Shown here one piece after another: positions 17,301 to 26,000 of a stretch of 64,000 nt of DNA. The notes below the pieces were generated by a model. That model ran no database searches. It saw only the letters and a program-made list of their open reading frames with translations, and was not told the origin of the DNA. This stretch comes from DASYYE01 sp035946955. Its GTDB lineage: Bacteria > Actinomycetota > Actinomycetes > Streptosporangiales > Streptosporangiaceae. Both the position numbers and the translations under genes were made by a program. Location: positions 1-64,000 of the forward strand of contig DASYYE010000399.1 of NCBI GenBank assembly GCA_035946955.1, written 5' to 3'. Each line of letters starts with the position of its first letter. Position 1 is the first letter of the stretch.

Positions 17301-18498
17301 ACCGGGTTCCGCGCTCCCGGAGCGCGTCCTGGACCTTAGTGACCAGACCCGCTGGCTCACCGGGCGGTGCGGCACGAGCAGCGCGGGCGATCTCTTTGGC
17401 CACGTCCAGCGCGGTCTTGCCCTTGGCGTGCACCGCGCAGCTCACCGACCCAGGACTGGCCCGCACGCCGATGTCATCAGCCGGCAGCGCGGCGCGGACT
17501 CCGCTGTCGGCAGTGGTCACGACCCGGCCCAAGACCGCAGACTTTCCCGCGCCGGGCGAACCGGTCACCACCAGCACCTGCCGGTCCGGCTGGGGACGGT
17601 CCAGCCAGGCCACAATGCGCTCCAGCGCACTGGTCCGGCCCCGGAACCGCCAGCCGTTCTGGGCCTCGTTGCTGACCCCGCGCGCCCGTGGTCGCCAGTG
17701 CCTGACACCCTCCTCGTCACCCGCCAGCGACCAGCCCCACCGGGCGAGTGCTTCCTCTCCAGCCTCTTCAACTCGCCAGCGGCCTGGACCGACAGCCACC
17801 AGCGGCAACGCGTCAGCCCCGCCGATCCCGAGGGCTGCCTTAAGGCGCCGCGCAGCATCGTCATCGTCGCCGGCCTTCGCGACCGCCTCTATCGGCCGGA
17901 GTTCCAAGGCGGTGTCGCCCTGCCGGGGGTGATGCTCGATGATCACGCCGATCAACAGCCCGTCGTGGAATACCGCGGCACCGGAAAACCCGGCCCACGC
18001 CGGCCCGCCGTCCGCCGCGGTCACGCCCCCGAGGACCGGGTCGCGCAGGACCAGTCGCTGCCTCTCCATGCCCTCCAGTACCCGGATTACCCCGTGCACC
18101 TCGCCGACATCACGGTTGCCGGTCTCGCCTGCCTGCCACCGGGGAAACCCGACCGCCTCGCAGCCCTCCAGTTCACCGGTATGCTCCCGATCCACCCTCC
18201 CGAATGCCACCGACCCGCCCGGCAGTTCCGCGCCCCACGGCGGGTCCCCTTCGACGGCGAGCAGCGCCACGTCAAGCCCCTGCGCCATGTCGGACACCAC
18301 AACCGCAGCGTCAGCCCCGTCCACAGGCCGCACCACCTTCAAGCTAATCGCGGCCCGTTCGGTCCTTCTGTCGACGGTGCAGTGCCACGCGGTCAGGACA
18401 TGGGACGCATTCAGCAGGTACCCAGAACCGACCTGTGTCCTGCCGGTATCCGTTTTCGCGATGACAGCGACCACCCGGGCCGCCGGGATCCCAGGCAA
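14308..18498 (-). CDS. Trypsin-like protease / NACHT-type ATPase / WD40 conflict protein
   Basis: 1396 aa from a TTG start after GAGG. Residues 1-215 form a trypsin-like domain with His39 (TAWHC), Asp76 (GLDVALL) and Ser172 (AGFSGAAVF). Residues 285 to about 650 form a STAND/NACHT ATPase: Walker A GSPGAGKS at 313-320, Walker B NVIIDALDES at 401-410. From about 796 to the end run some 12-13 WD40 blades (ASGSDDGTVRLWDPRTG type), close to two propellers. Seven bases separate it from the upstream Trypco2 gene. By family knowledge these are NTP-dependent conflict/defence sensors: WD40 senses, NACHT oligomerises, the protease acts. The trigger and target are unknown. Confidence 0.9.
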   Translation of the reverse strand: MPGIPAARVVAVIAKTDTGRTQVGSGYLLNASHVLTAWHCTVDRRTERAAISLKVVRPVDGADAAVVVSDMAQGLDVALLAVEGDPPWGAELPGGSVAFGRVDREHTGELEGCEAVGFPRWQAGETGNRDVGEVHGVIRVLEGMERQRLVLRDPVLGGVTAADGGPAWAGFSGAAVFHDGLLIGVIIEHHPRQGDTALELRPIEAVAKAGDDDDAARRLKAALGIGGADALPLVAVGPGRWRVEEAGEEALARWGWSLAGDEEGVRHWRPRARGVSNEAQNGWRFRGRTSALERIVAWLDRPQPDRQVLVVTGSPGAGKSAVLGRVVTTADSGVRAALPADDIGVRASPGSVSCAVHAKGKTALDVAKEIARAARAAPPGEPAGLVTKVQDALRERGTRFNVIIDALDESAGPEEARDVIDHVVLPLSQDCASIGVQVAVGTRRRDDRGDLLDWFGPATDLIDLDDPGYFEPDDLAAYAQIYLQLEGGDGNPYADAAVARPLAGRIAQVSGKNFLIAGLIARSYGLRPEAADPGQFAVPQTVRSALDGYLRRLASVTGVSARNQMTPAEVSARDLLTALAFAESPGLPAGLWQLAVKTLYRVDVAVEDLAEFARSAAANFLVETAGNASNDTADPAVTPAYRLFHQALNDTLLHTRADVIPRIADEQLLTRTFTARGRDEDWDGQARYLLRSLPGHAARAGLIDDLLTDDAYPLHADLGRLIPAADDASSTAARGRARLLRLTPQAIIADAPAERAALFSVTEALDNLGCAYRDSRWQAPYRARWAVTRPRTEHVSLEGHHGAAYSVCAVTVDGQELLASGSDDGTVRLWNPCTGEELAVFEGHCSRVNTVCTVTLDDQNLLASGSRDRTVRLWNPRNGEQRTIEDHGWFNAVCVVTVDGQTLLASGSSDGTVRLWNPRTGEQFAVFDNPGGRVYSVCVVRVDGRDLLGIGDDHAVRLWNPQNSEHHALKGHHNQVSAVCAVSVDGQELLASGSDDGTVRLWDPHTHKQRAVFEGHGGAVKAVCAVTVRGQNLLAIGSVDRAVRLWDPRNSQQRTLDGHYGRVSAVCAVTVDGQEQLASGSNDGTVQLWDPRTGKQRTLEGHHNRVSAMCPVMVDGQEMLATAPDHDQAYKNFLRVASKNHPRISSDWQVTLWDPRTGNRLRTFDTVSGAVCAVTVDGQEQLAIAPTGDWELQLWDPRTGKRLRRLGKRLGHHAICVVTVNGRDLLVTRSNWGGDSQGDIELRDPRTGEQFTVLKGHKGCVGAVCVVTVNGRELLASGGNDGTVRLWAPPYRTQLRVLTGHTGKVNAVCTIQARDRTLLVTASNDKTVRLWNPADGTCALTVPVHHPALAVTPVADSLAVGLAEGMLVLTFETGTLLAATGSRESPSLQLGQVGAS
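14500..16115 (-). repeat. Tandem WD40-coding repeats of roughly 125-130 bp
   Basis: Each unit encodes a blade such as VCAVTVDGQELLASGSDDG plus TVRLWDP. The central units are very similar at DNA level, for example those ending near 15520, 15270 and 16030. One blade around 15640-15660 lacks the ASGS residues (LLGIGDDHAVRLW), and another around 15060-15160 carries an insertion of about 25 residues. Such repeats can recombine and change sensor specificity. Confidence 0.75.
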
Positions 18499-18505
18499 CG
18501 CGTCC

Positions 18506-18835
18506 TCACGTCCGCCTTACGCCGACGCCGGGAGCATCCTCCGACTGATCGGCGACCCTGCCCTGCTCGCTGTAACTGCCATCCGCCTGCCGCAAACGCG
18601 GCTTCAGCACCAACTTGAGCGAGTGCGTCCGCTCTGACCTGCCTCCGGCATCCGCCCCGAGGACCGACCAGCCGATCTTCCCGCCCGCATGCTTTTCCGC
18701 CACCAGTTGCAGCGTCAGCTCGACATCCCCAAGACTGAACTGGACATCCCGCCCTTGCCCTTCCGCCAAAGCGGCCTCCAGGCCCGCCCGCAACGCGGCA
18801 ATCGCCTCCGCGAGATCCCCGATCTCCTGCGCCAT
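18506..18835 (-). CDS. Trypco2 (trypsin-co-occurring domain 2) protein
   Basis: 109 aa from the ATG at 18835. IGDLAEAIAALRAGLEAALA, VQFSLGDVELTLQLVAEK, KIGWSVL and THSLKLVLKPRL match the Trypco2 domain, a small helix-plus-beta-sheet unit described by the Aravind group in NTP-dependent conflict systems and found beside trypsin-domain proteins. A hydrophilic tail follows. It is the first gene of the operon with the 1396-aa trypsin-NACHT-WD40 protein and is probably its regulator, inhibitor or assembly adaptor. A longer frame upstream lacks family similarity. Confidence 0.85.
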   Translation of the reverse strand: MAQEIGDLAEAIAALRAGLEAALAEGQGRDVQFSLGDVELTLQLVAEKHAGGKIGWSVLGADAGGRSERTHSLKLVLKPRLRQADGSYSEQGRVADQSEDAPGVGVRRT

Positions 18836-18841
18836 AAGGCA

Positions 18842-18847
18842 CTTATA
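18842..18847 (-). promoter_or_regulatory. Probable extended -10 of the Trypco2/protease operon
   Basis: On the minus strand TTGC-TATAAG ends six bases before the ATG at 18835, an extended -10 (TGN plus TATAAG). Transcription would start at or beside the ATG. No strong -35 is visible. Confidence 0.5.
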
Positions 18848-19192
18848 GCAAGATCCATCCCCCGCCGCAGACCGCCTCAGCAGTTCACCCCACGCGGAAT
18901 GCCAGGGTGACGCATATCGGCATTTCTGCCGCGCTGAACGACCGCGTGCCCCTGGGCAGGTCCACCGCTCATATCGGCGCGGTGTGCACGCAGGATGCAG
19001 GTCTGCCATCACCGTCTGTGAGTGCGCCAAGGTCGCAACTACGATCGCAGCCGCCACGATAAGCGCCTCGGCGCCAGCGTGAGCGTGGGTGGACGCCCAT
19101 TGGCCAGGCATGCCAACATCCGCTGTTCACCGTGAACGACGTCGGCACGGCGCGCAACAACTGGCAAGCCGCCATAAGTGCCCGGAACCTCA
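18848..19192. other. Intergenic region between the conflict operon and methylglyoxal synthase
   Basis: About 350 bases without a supported gene. The minus-strand frame running through it is an upstream extension of the Trypco2 frame with no family similarity. Confidence 0.4.
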
Positions 19193-19684
19193 TCATCTGC
19201 CACCGCTGAAAGCCCGAGTGGCATGCGGCTGAAGCGGCGGCCCGGCAGGGGCATCGTCCATCAGGGGTGAGGAGATGATGAAGTCAGCGCTTGCCCGGTT
19301 GCAGGCGACGGGGATGTTCCACACCACGGCGATCCGCAGCAGCGCCTTGACGTCCGGGTCGTGGGGCTGCGGCTCCAGCGGATCCCAAAAGAAGACCAGC
19401 AGGTCGATGTCGCCGTCCACGACACGCGCGCCGATCTGCTGGTCTCCGCCAAGCGGACCACTCTGGAAGCACGTCACCGGCAGGCCCAGATCCTCGGTGA
19501 CCATGCGGCCCGTGGTGCCGGTCGCATAGAGCAGGTGCCGGCTCAGCAGCCCACGGTTGAAGCGCGCCCACTCACACAGATCCTGTTTCTTGTTGTCATG
19601 GGCAACGAGGGCGATGCGCCGCTGCACGCACACCGGCGCACGCGCCCCCGGGGGACTGGCGTTCTCCTGGGTCACACGCCCCAT
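19193..19684 (-). CDS. mgsA: Methylglyoxal synthase
   Basis: 163 aa. [72 protein letters not shown] and [18 protein letters not shown] are near-verbatim signatures of MgsA. The catalytic Asp is in GDIDLL; the phosphate-binding loop is ATGTTG. The enzyme turns dihydroxyacetone phosphate into methylglyoxal plus phosphate, a glycolytic overflow bypass. It stands alone with a non-conserved 20-residue N-terminal extension, so the GTG four codons in could be the start. Confidence 0.95.
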   Translation of the reverse strand: MGRVTQENASPPGARAPVCVQRRIALVAHDNKKQDLCEWARFNRGLLSRHLLYATGTTGRMVTEDLGLPVTCFQSGPLGGDQQIGARVVDGDIDLLVFFWDPLEPQPHDPDVKALLRIAVVWNIPVACNRASADFIISSPLMDDAPAGPPLQPHATRAFSGGR

Positions 19685-20228
19685 CCTGGCCCGCCGATGT
19701 TTCTGCTACGCCACAGCCCGGTTAGTGCTGTATGTCAGGCCAGCGATCACCGGGCCGCAGCGGTGAGCCTCCCTGTCCCCCGCCAGAGTCGCTGTTACCG
19801 AGTGGCTGTCCTCAGTCGATCTCCACCTAGTCCGCGACGTCAGGGTGGCGCCCAAGCCAGCGCCGCTCAAACGGGCACCGACAGCCAGCCCATTCCTTTC
19901 CTTCGCGGCCTGCCCAACGGCCAGTCACACCAGCAGCCTGCCGATGCTCTGACCCGCCGCTCCCCGCAGTACCCCAGTGCCCGGACCAGCGCCCCAGTGC
20001 CCGGACCGGCGGCAACCGGCGCCAAGCCCCATTCCAGCCCTGGCGCTAGTCCCGTAAACCAGTAGCAGCCCTGGGGCTGCTTCGCTCAATTACATCACCC
20101 TGAGTAATGAGGAAGGTTAGGAGAGCACGCAGTGCCGCTGCTATGTGCGTTGGTTGGTGAATGCCAGAGCTGCCTGTGGTCGCGCAGAGTTGGCCGGTCT
20201 GGGCGTTGCCTGGCTAACCGCCGGGCGG
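19685..20228. other. Gene-poor stretch
   Basis: About 540 bases. Overlapping frames are low quality. A short direct repeat (CCCAGTGCCCGGACC, two copies around 19974-20008) is present. No RNA gene recognised. Confidence 0.4.
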
Positions 20229-20714
20229 TTACGCCTGCGGATGTGGACTTGTCTGCTGGGTTTCCATCTGCTGCTTGAGGTTGGCCATGCCCGCCTTCAG
20301 GATGGCGTCGAGCCGACGTAGGAAGTAGGGCAGGAGGAGCCGGAACGGGTGGACGCTGCGGAAGACGAAGTCCACGTCCCACCGCAGACGCGAGCGTCCT
20401 TGCCCGAGATCCTCGATGCTGACCCTGCCCCGGTGTGACACGAGCGCTGGCTGGCCCTTGAACAAGACGTATTCGAAGGCCCGCGGCGGCTCGAACAGGG
20501 TGATCCGCTCATGGGCGACCGTCGGCACCCCCTTGAACGAGACGAGCCGCACCGCGCCCACCCCGTTGTGTGTTGTCCCGTCTTGGGCCAGCTTGACCTG
20601 CTTGACCGCCTCGATCCAGCTTGGTGTGTCCTCGTGTTCGCTAATGCGCTCCCACACGGCGTACTGGTGCGCGTCGATGTCGATGCTGACATGGACAGAG
20701 CGAGAGACCGTCAC
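20229..20714 (-). CDS. SRPBCC (START-like) polyketide-cyclase/dehydrase-type protein
   Basis: 161 aa from GTG with AAGGAG upstream. SRSVHVSIDIDAHQYAVWER, then FKGVPTVAHERITLFEPPR and a C-terminal MANLKQQME form the helix-grip fold of the SRPBCC superfamily, with a hydrophobic ligand cavity. Single-domain members bind or cyclise hydrophobic ligands. It is divergent from an HxlR-type regulator and is the likely target of that regulator. The ligand is unknown. Confidence 0.85.
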   Translation of the reverse strand: MTVSRSVHVSIDIDAHQYAVWERISEHEDTPSWIEAVKQVKLAQDGTTHNGVGAVRLVSFKGVPTVAHERITLFEPPRAFEYVLFKGQPALVSHRGRVSIEDLGQGRSRLRWDVDFVFRSVHPFRLLLPYFLRRLDAILKAGMANLKQQMETQQTSPHPQA

Positions 20715-20810
20715 AGTACGTTCTCCTTCAGGTCGCCGAGCCGTGGTCAGGCACCCACGTGGCCTGCGCCCGGGCGTTGCGAGGAAGGATACTTTAGAAA
20801 ATGATGTATG

Positions 20811-20836
20811 TACTTGCTGGAGTAAAGTCCTAAAGT
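20811..20836. promoter_or_regulatory. Candidate HxlR operator and -10 element
   Basis: TACT-tgctgg-AGTA (20811-20824) resembles the GTACT-n-AGTAC operators of HxlR regulators. It overlaps TAAAGT (20823-20828), a -10 placed six bases before the GTG at 20835. A wider inverted repeat ACTTTAG (20791-20797)/CTAAAGT (20830-20836) brackets it. The layout suggests autoregulation and control of the divergent SRPBCC gene. Confidence 0.45.
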
Positions 20837-21497
20837 GGCCAAAACCTACCGCCAGTACTGCGCGCTAGCACACGCGCTCGACACCGTGGGTGACCGCTGG
20901 ACGCTGCTGATCGTGCGTGAATTGCTCGCAGGACCGCGCCGCTACACAGACCTGGCGGCGGGCCTGGTGACCGTGCCCACGAATCTGCTTAGCGCCCGCC
21001 TGCGGGAGATGGAGTCCAACGGGCTCGTCCAGCGCACCCGCCTGCCTCAGCCCGCCGCAGCCGTCATGGTCTACGAGCTGACCGAACTGGGCGAAGGCCT
21101 CGCTGCTCCCCTTGTCGAGCTGGCCCGCTGGGGGATGCGCACGCTCGTGCCACCCCGTGACGGGCGCTCGTTCCGCGCACACTGGCTGGTGCTCGCGCTC
21201 AACGCGCGTTTCGAGCCCAGTGCGGCGACCGGGCTGACCGAGTCGTATGAGTTCCACATCGAAGGCGACGGCACCGTCCGCTTCGACATCGCCAACGGCC
21301 AGGGCAGCGCGCACCTCGGGCCAGCCACCGACCCGGCCGTCAGCATCACAGCCGATGCCGACATCTTCCTGGAACTCGCCGCAGGGACTATCTCCCCCGC
21401 TGACGCCCTCGCCCGGGGAGCGCTCATCGACGGGGCACCGAGCGCCATCGCCCGTATGGCTGCGGTCCTCCCACCCCGGAGCTCGGGGCCGCCATAA
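20835..21497 (+). CDS. HxlR-type winged-helix regulator with C-terminal SCP2-like domain
   Basis: 220 aa from GTG. The HxlR HTH is clear: ALDTVGDRWTLLIVRELLAG, RRYTDLAAGLVTVPTNLLSA and RLREMESNGLVQR. Residues from about 120 form an SCP2/sterol-carrier-like part (YEFHIEGDGTVRFDIANGQG, then DPAVSITADADIFLELAAG). This two-domain form is common in actinobacteria. It probably represses itself and the divergent SRPBCC gene, with the C-terminal half sensing a hydrophobic ligand. The transcript looks leaderless. Confidence 0.88.
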   Translation: MAKTYRQYCALAHALDTVGDRWTLLIVRELLAGPRRYTDLAAGLVTVPTNLLSARLREMESNGLVQRTRLPQPAAAVMVYELTELGEGLAAPLVELARWGMRTLVPPRDGRSFRAHWLVLALNARFEPSAATGLTESYEFHIEGDGTVRFDIANGQGSAHLGPATDPAVSITADADIFLELAAGTISPADALARGALIDGAPSAIARMAAVLPPRSSGPP

Positions 21498-21620
21498 TGG
21501 GTTAGGCGCCCTCCCCGGTTGCCGCATCCGTTAGTTCATTGGGCGAATGTGACGGACGGTGGGGTGAAGTGCCATGGCGCACCCACCGGCCCGTCGGCCA
21601 TCGTCTCGCTCAGGTCACCG

Positions 21621-22589
21621 TCAGTAGCGCTTGCCTGAGGCACGCCCGCCGAGCCAAGGGCCGGGTTCGGGGTGGCAGTAGCCCAATTTGGCTGGTATGC
21701 CTTGGCGCCAAGAGTCGCACAGCTGGGTGTTGTTTCTGCGTTCTGTCTCGGGGTCTTCGGGCAAAGGAAGGCGAAGTGCCGTGAGAAGGTCAAAGCGGTG
21801 CAGGTCGAAGGCAGTTCGGACTGTTTCTCCGTAGGCAGTGGCCGCGCGCACGGCGCCGATGTAGGCGATGCGGGCGAGCGCAAGAGGTATGAGCGACAGG
21901 AGCAGCCACCACCCTGACTGAGCGAGAGCAAGAGCGCTAATCACGGTGGTCACCGCCATTGTGGCCGACATGCGCGCGGCGCTGTCGAGGGTGTTCCGCC
22001 TGTCGTCGATGATGATCCGCATCCTCTCGCCGAGGACGGGGTAGAGGCGTGGCCAGGCGACGACGGCGTCGAACCCGTAGGGTTCGCCTGCAGTGACCTC
22101 CATGGCGGCGAGGGCGTTGCCAAGCGCGGTGGGCCGGGTGAGATCTGGTGGTGGGAACATCCTGCGCAGGCGGGTTCCCGCGAGTCCTGCTGCTTGGATC
22201 TGCTCCTCGCTTAGGGTCTCAGCGGGGTCTTCGGGCAGTTCTCCGCGGGCGGCTAGTTGATCCCGGCGGCGTTGCTGGATTGCCTGCGACAGCACTGTGA
22301 GAGGGCGTGCCCAAGCGGGCCATCCGCCCTCTAGAATACGCATCATCGCCAGTTGTAGTGGGTGGGTCACTGCCGCCATAAGCGTGATCGCGATTGTTAT
22401 GAGAATTGCCTCACCAACGCCAAGATTAGCGGCACTTCGCCACGCACTGTCGAAATCGATATCGGGTCCGGGAGCTCCGGCCCAGATCAGGATGACGAGG
22501 AATAGGACAGCAGCGTAGGTCGGCAGATAGTCAACAAGGAGGAACCGGCCGCCGTCGAGCCGCGGCATAGCGAGCATATCGAGGCTCAC
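21621..22589 (-). CDS. Four-helix membrane protein encoded beside the CHAT protease
   Basis: 322 aa. Hydrophobic segments lie at about residues 22-40 and 60-80, and again as a pair at 203-225 and 226-245. A charged cytosolic loop of about 115 residues between them includes RRRDQLAARGELPEDPAETL, and an 80-residue tail follows. I recognise no named domain. Its ATG overlaps the stop of the upstream zinc-ribbon gene by four bases (ATGA), and the pair is divergent from the CHAT gene. In that setting it may be the membrane effector or proteolytic target of the CHAT protease; this is inference. Confidence 0.7.
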   Translation of the reverse strand: MSLDMLAMPRLDGGRFLLVDYLPTYAAVLFLVILIWAGAPGPDIDFDSAWRSAANLGVGEAILITIAITLMAAVTHPLQLAMMRILEGGWPAWARPLTVLSQAIQQRRRDQLAARGELPEDPAETLSEEQIQAAGLAGTRLRRMFPPPDLTRPTALGNALAAMEVTAGEPYGFDAVVAWPRLYPVLGERMRIIIDDRRNTLDSAARMSATMAVTTVISALALAQSGWWLLLSLIPLALARIAYIGAVRAATAYGETVRTAFDLHRFDLLTALRLPLPEDPETERRNNTQLCDSWRQGIPAKLGYCHPEPGPWLGGRASGKRY

Positions 22590-22981
22590 GGCTCCAACTC
22601 CAGCGGCCCGTGGCCATTAGGACACAATGGCATCGCACGCCGGTCGATGTGGATCCGGCGGAGCGCGGCCCCGCAGATCGGGCATCGAAACCGCAGGATC
22701 CGATACTGAAGGGACTCTCCTGGCAAGGTTGCACCGTCTGCCTCACCGATGGATCTAAGGACCGCCGACCCAAGCCTCCGGAGATGATCGCGGCTGGACA
22801 CACCGATTGCTTGACCTCCGAGGCTGACGACAACCCGATCAGCGGTGGTGTCATCAACAAAGAAGGACTCCAGAGCGGCAGCGGCGTTAGTGGCTGAGCA
22901 GTCCCCGGAGAGTTCCAGCACGGGAAGGTCGTCGTCGGCTGTCGACCCGTCCAGCAGGATGGCGAAATCCGCAGCGGTCAT
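22586..22981 (-). CDS. Small protein with C-terminal zinc ribbon, CHAT-associated
   Basis: 131 aa. The first 90 residues are an acidic alpha/beta region containing RVVVSLGGQAIGVSSRDHLR. The C-terminal part is RFRCPICGAALRRIHIDRRA then MPLCPNGHGPLELEP, with Cys100, Cys103, Cys120 and His124 as a zinc ribbon. AAGAGG precedes the ATG. It is first in a two-gene operon with the membrane protein and divergent from the CHAT gene across 77 bases. The likely role is an adaptor or sensor for that system; no named family recognised. Confidence 0.7.
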   Translation of the reverse strand: MTAADFAILLDGSTADDDLPVLELSGDCSATNAAAALESFFVDDTTADRVVVSLGGQAIGVSSRDHLRRLGSAVLRSIGEADGATLPGESLQYRILRFRCPICGAALRRIHIDRRAMPLCPNGHGPLELEP

Positions 22982-23058
22982 ACCTCTTGGGGTACCAGCA
23001 GTAGCGTTCTCGGTCTACCCCGTACAGGATGGAGGGCACCTAGTCACGGAGGCAAGGG

Positions 23059-26000
23059 GTGGAAGATCGTCGCGTCGCTGCGCTGAGGAGCCGCGTCGAT
23101 ACCTACCTGAGCACGAACAACGTTGATGTACTGCTGTCAGCGGATGCGACCGCCGACGCGAAGCGGCTCATCCGCTCTGGGCGCCGAGATCCAGCGGCTC
23201 ATGCGGTGCTTGCGTCCTTCTATTGGTACCGATACGGCTCTGGGGCTGGCACCGGGGATCTGGCAGCTGCGGTCGATCTAAGCGACCAGCTTCGGGCGGC
23301 GAATCCCGACTTGCGTCCGCCCGAACTCTCCGACGTCCTCGATTTCATCGACAGACTCGTCGCGGGTGAGGATCTGGTACTCGACATCGATGAGACAGAC
23401 GAGGAGCGGCCGGCCTTCGCCGGGCTGTTCTACGATCTCGCGGGTCTGTGGTTTGCCAACTACCTCGATACTAGCGACATTGGCCTGCTGAACCGTGCCA
23501 TCGCGGCGATGCATACCACCCTGGAATTGACACCGGAAGAAGACCCCGCATACTTGCCAGCCATGACGCTGCTCGGCTCCTACCTATCGGCCAGGGGAGA
23601 AAGGGAGGACCTCGACGCGGCAGTCGCCCTACTTCGCCAGGCACTTGAGCGCACAGGACCCGTCGGTGAGTTCCGGTCACACATGCACCGCGCCCTGGTC
23701 GGCGTGCTCGCGAAGATACGTGAGAGGGAGGACTCCGCCAATGCCGTGATCGCCTTCACCGAAGCGGCCATCGAAGGCATCGAGGAACTCGGCCTCGACG
23801 ATCCGACAGGGGATCAAATTGCTCAGCTGGCGAGGGCCGACTCGGTGAGTGCCCTATTGGAGAGTAACGTCCGTGACGTCGATGAGCCTGTTGCCCTGGG
23901 GCGGCTGGCCGTAGCGGCGCGGGCTGGCAACGATCCCGAACGTCCCCTTGCCCTTTACGGCCTGGCCTTGGCGCTGCAAAGACGCGCGGGCGCGCGGAGG
24001 TCTGCGGCAGACAACGCCGAGGCAATCGCCTCGTTGCGGCAGATGCATGCACTCTCAGTAAATACTGAGGATGTAACGCTGAGTGCGCTGGCGCAGACCA
24101 TGCTCAGCGTCCTTCTGGAACAGCGTTTCGGGCTTACGGGCGATCATGCGGTGGTGCCCGGCGCGCTGGCCGCGGCACGCGAAGCAGTCGAAATACTACC
24201 TCCCGGCCATTCTATCGAGGCGTTCAGTTTGACCAATCTCGGTTCCGCGCTCTCCTTCAGCTATGGCCAGACTGGCGCCAGGGACGACTTGGATGAAGCC
24301 ATCGAGACGCTTCAGCGAGCGTCTCATACCGGAGAAGCGCGGACTCTTTCCATCCTTGGAGCCGCCTATTACACTCGCTACCTGCTGAGTGGCGTTCGGG
24401 CGGATCTCGACGATTCAGTACGATTGACCCGCGAGGCCGTTACGCAGACATCAGCTGACGATGAGGGCGCCGCGGACTGGCTTGAGAATCTCGGCACCGC
24501 GCTCCGGTTGCGCTATGAGGAGACTGGCTCATCAGCCGACATCGACGAGGCCGTGCGCTGGCTTCGCGAAGCGGCCGAGCGCACTCCCGCGGAACACGCC
24601 GATCGGGCACGGGCCTGTGCCAGTCTCGGCGGCGCTCTGCTTGACCGCTACCGGAGGACCAACTCCGCCGCCGACCTCGACGAGGCGGTCCGCGCCATGC
24701 GGGACGCAGTCGCACCCTCGGGCCCCGAATCCTCTGGCGGGGCTATCCTGCGGTCATCGCTCGGAGTCGCGCTGACCTTCCGTTATGAGCAGATGGGATT
24801 CGCGGCGGATCTTGATGAAGCGGTCGAGTTGTTGCACACGGCAGTCTCTGAGATCGCTGCGGGCAGCCCAGAACGGGCTCTCATTCTGAACAATTTCGGG
24901 AGTTCCCTACAGTTCCGCTTCGAGCTAACCGGTTCCAGGATTGATCTCGACCAAGCGGTTGCCGCTTACAGGGAGGCGATAGAGGCAGTACCTGCGGATA
25001 GCCCGCAGCGGACCATGGCACGCGGAAACCTAGGCAGTGTGTTGGAGAGCCGCTTCCAGCTAACTGGCGACCGGGCCGACCTAGACGAGGCGATAGGAGT
25101 GCTTCGTGCCGCTGAGTCGGCCGCAGCATCCGGCTCGACAGACCGGCCTGTCATCGCAACTAACCTAGGAAAGGCTCTTTTCAGCCGCTACGAGGACTTC
25201 AGCGAACTGGCAGATCTCGACGGCGCAATCGATGCGGCGCGGGCCGCGATGGAGTCGATACCTGCTACTCATTTCCGCCAAGCGCGTTACCGGTCGCAAC
25301 TCGGTGCCTTGACGCTCGTACGCGCCGAGCGTCAAGGCGAACAGGCAGACCTGGACGCCGCAGTGACCCTAGCGCGTGCGGCGGTCGATGCCATGGCACC
25401 AGGTGACCCCCAAACCGCTCTCTATCTGGCTAACCTGGGCAATGCACTGCTCGTGCGTTCCCGTAGCGCTGGTTCCGCGACTGACCGGGTCGAAGCCCTG
25501 CGCGCGTTGCGATCCGCCGCGCAGGCTGAGACATCCCCTGCGCGGGTGCGCGTCCGCGCCGCCCGGCGGTGGGGAAGCCTCGCGGCCGAGGACGGCAATT
25601 TCGATGAGGCACTGGCAGGCCTGGAAGCGGCTGTGCACCTGCTCCCGCTCCTTGCATGGCGCGGCATCCCCCGCGCCGATCAGGAACGCTTCCTGAGTGA
25701 GATGACAGGCCTCGCGTCCGACGCCGCGGCGGTCGCCATCACGGTCGGCCGGACCGCCCTCGCGGTCGAATTGCTGGAGCAAGGCCGCACTGTGCTCTGG
25801 TCCCAGTTGCTTGACACACGGACCGACCTCACTGAGCTTCGCTCCGCGCGGCCGGATCTCGCCGACCGGCTCACCGAGGTAGGAGCCGCGCTTGAGCTTC
25901 ATGCCGATCGCGACTTCGCTGGGCTGGAAGCCCTCGCTGAGACAGACCGTACCCCGCTGGCGCGTGAGTGGGACGAGCTCATCACCGAAGTCCGCAGGCT

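Noticed and set aside
16879..18618. 579-codon open frame on the plus strand
   Set aside because: Antisense to the trypsin-NACHT region; no recognisable domain and composition typical of shadow frames in high-GC DNA.
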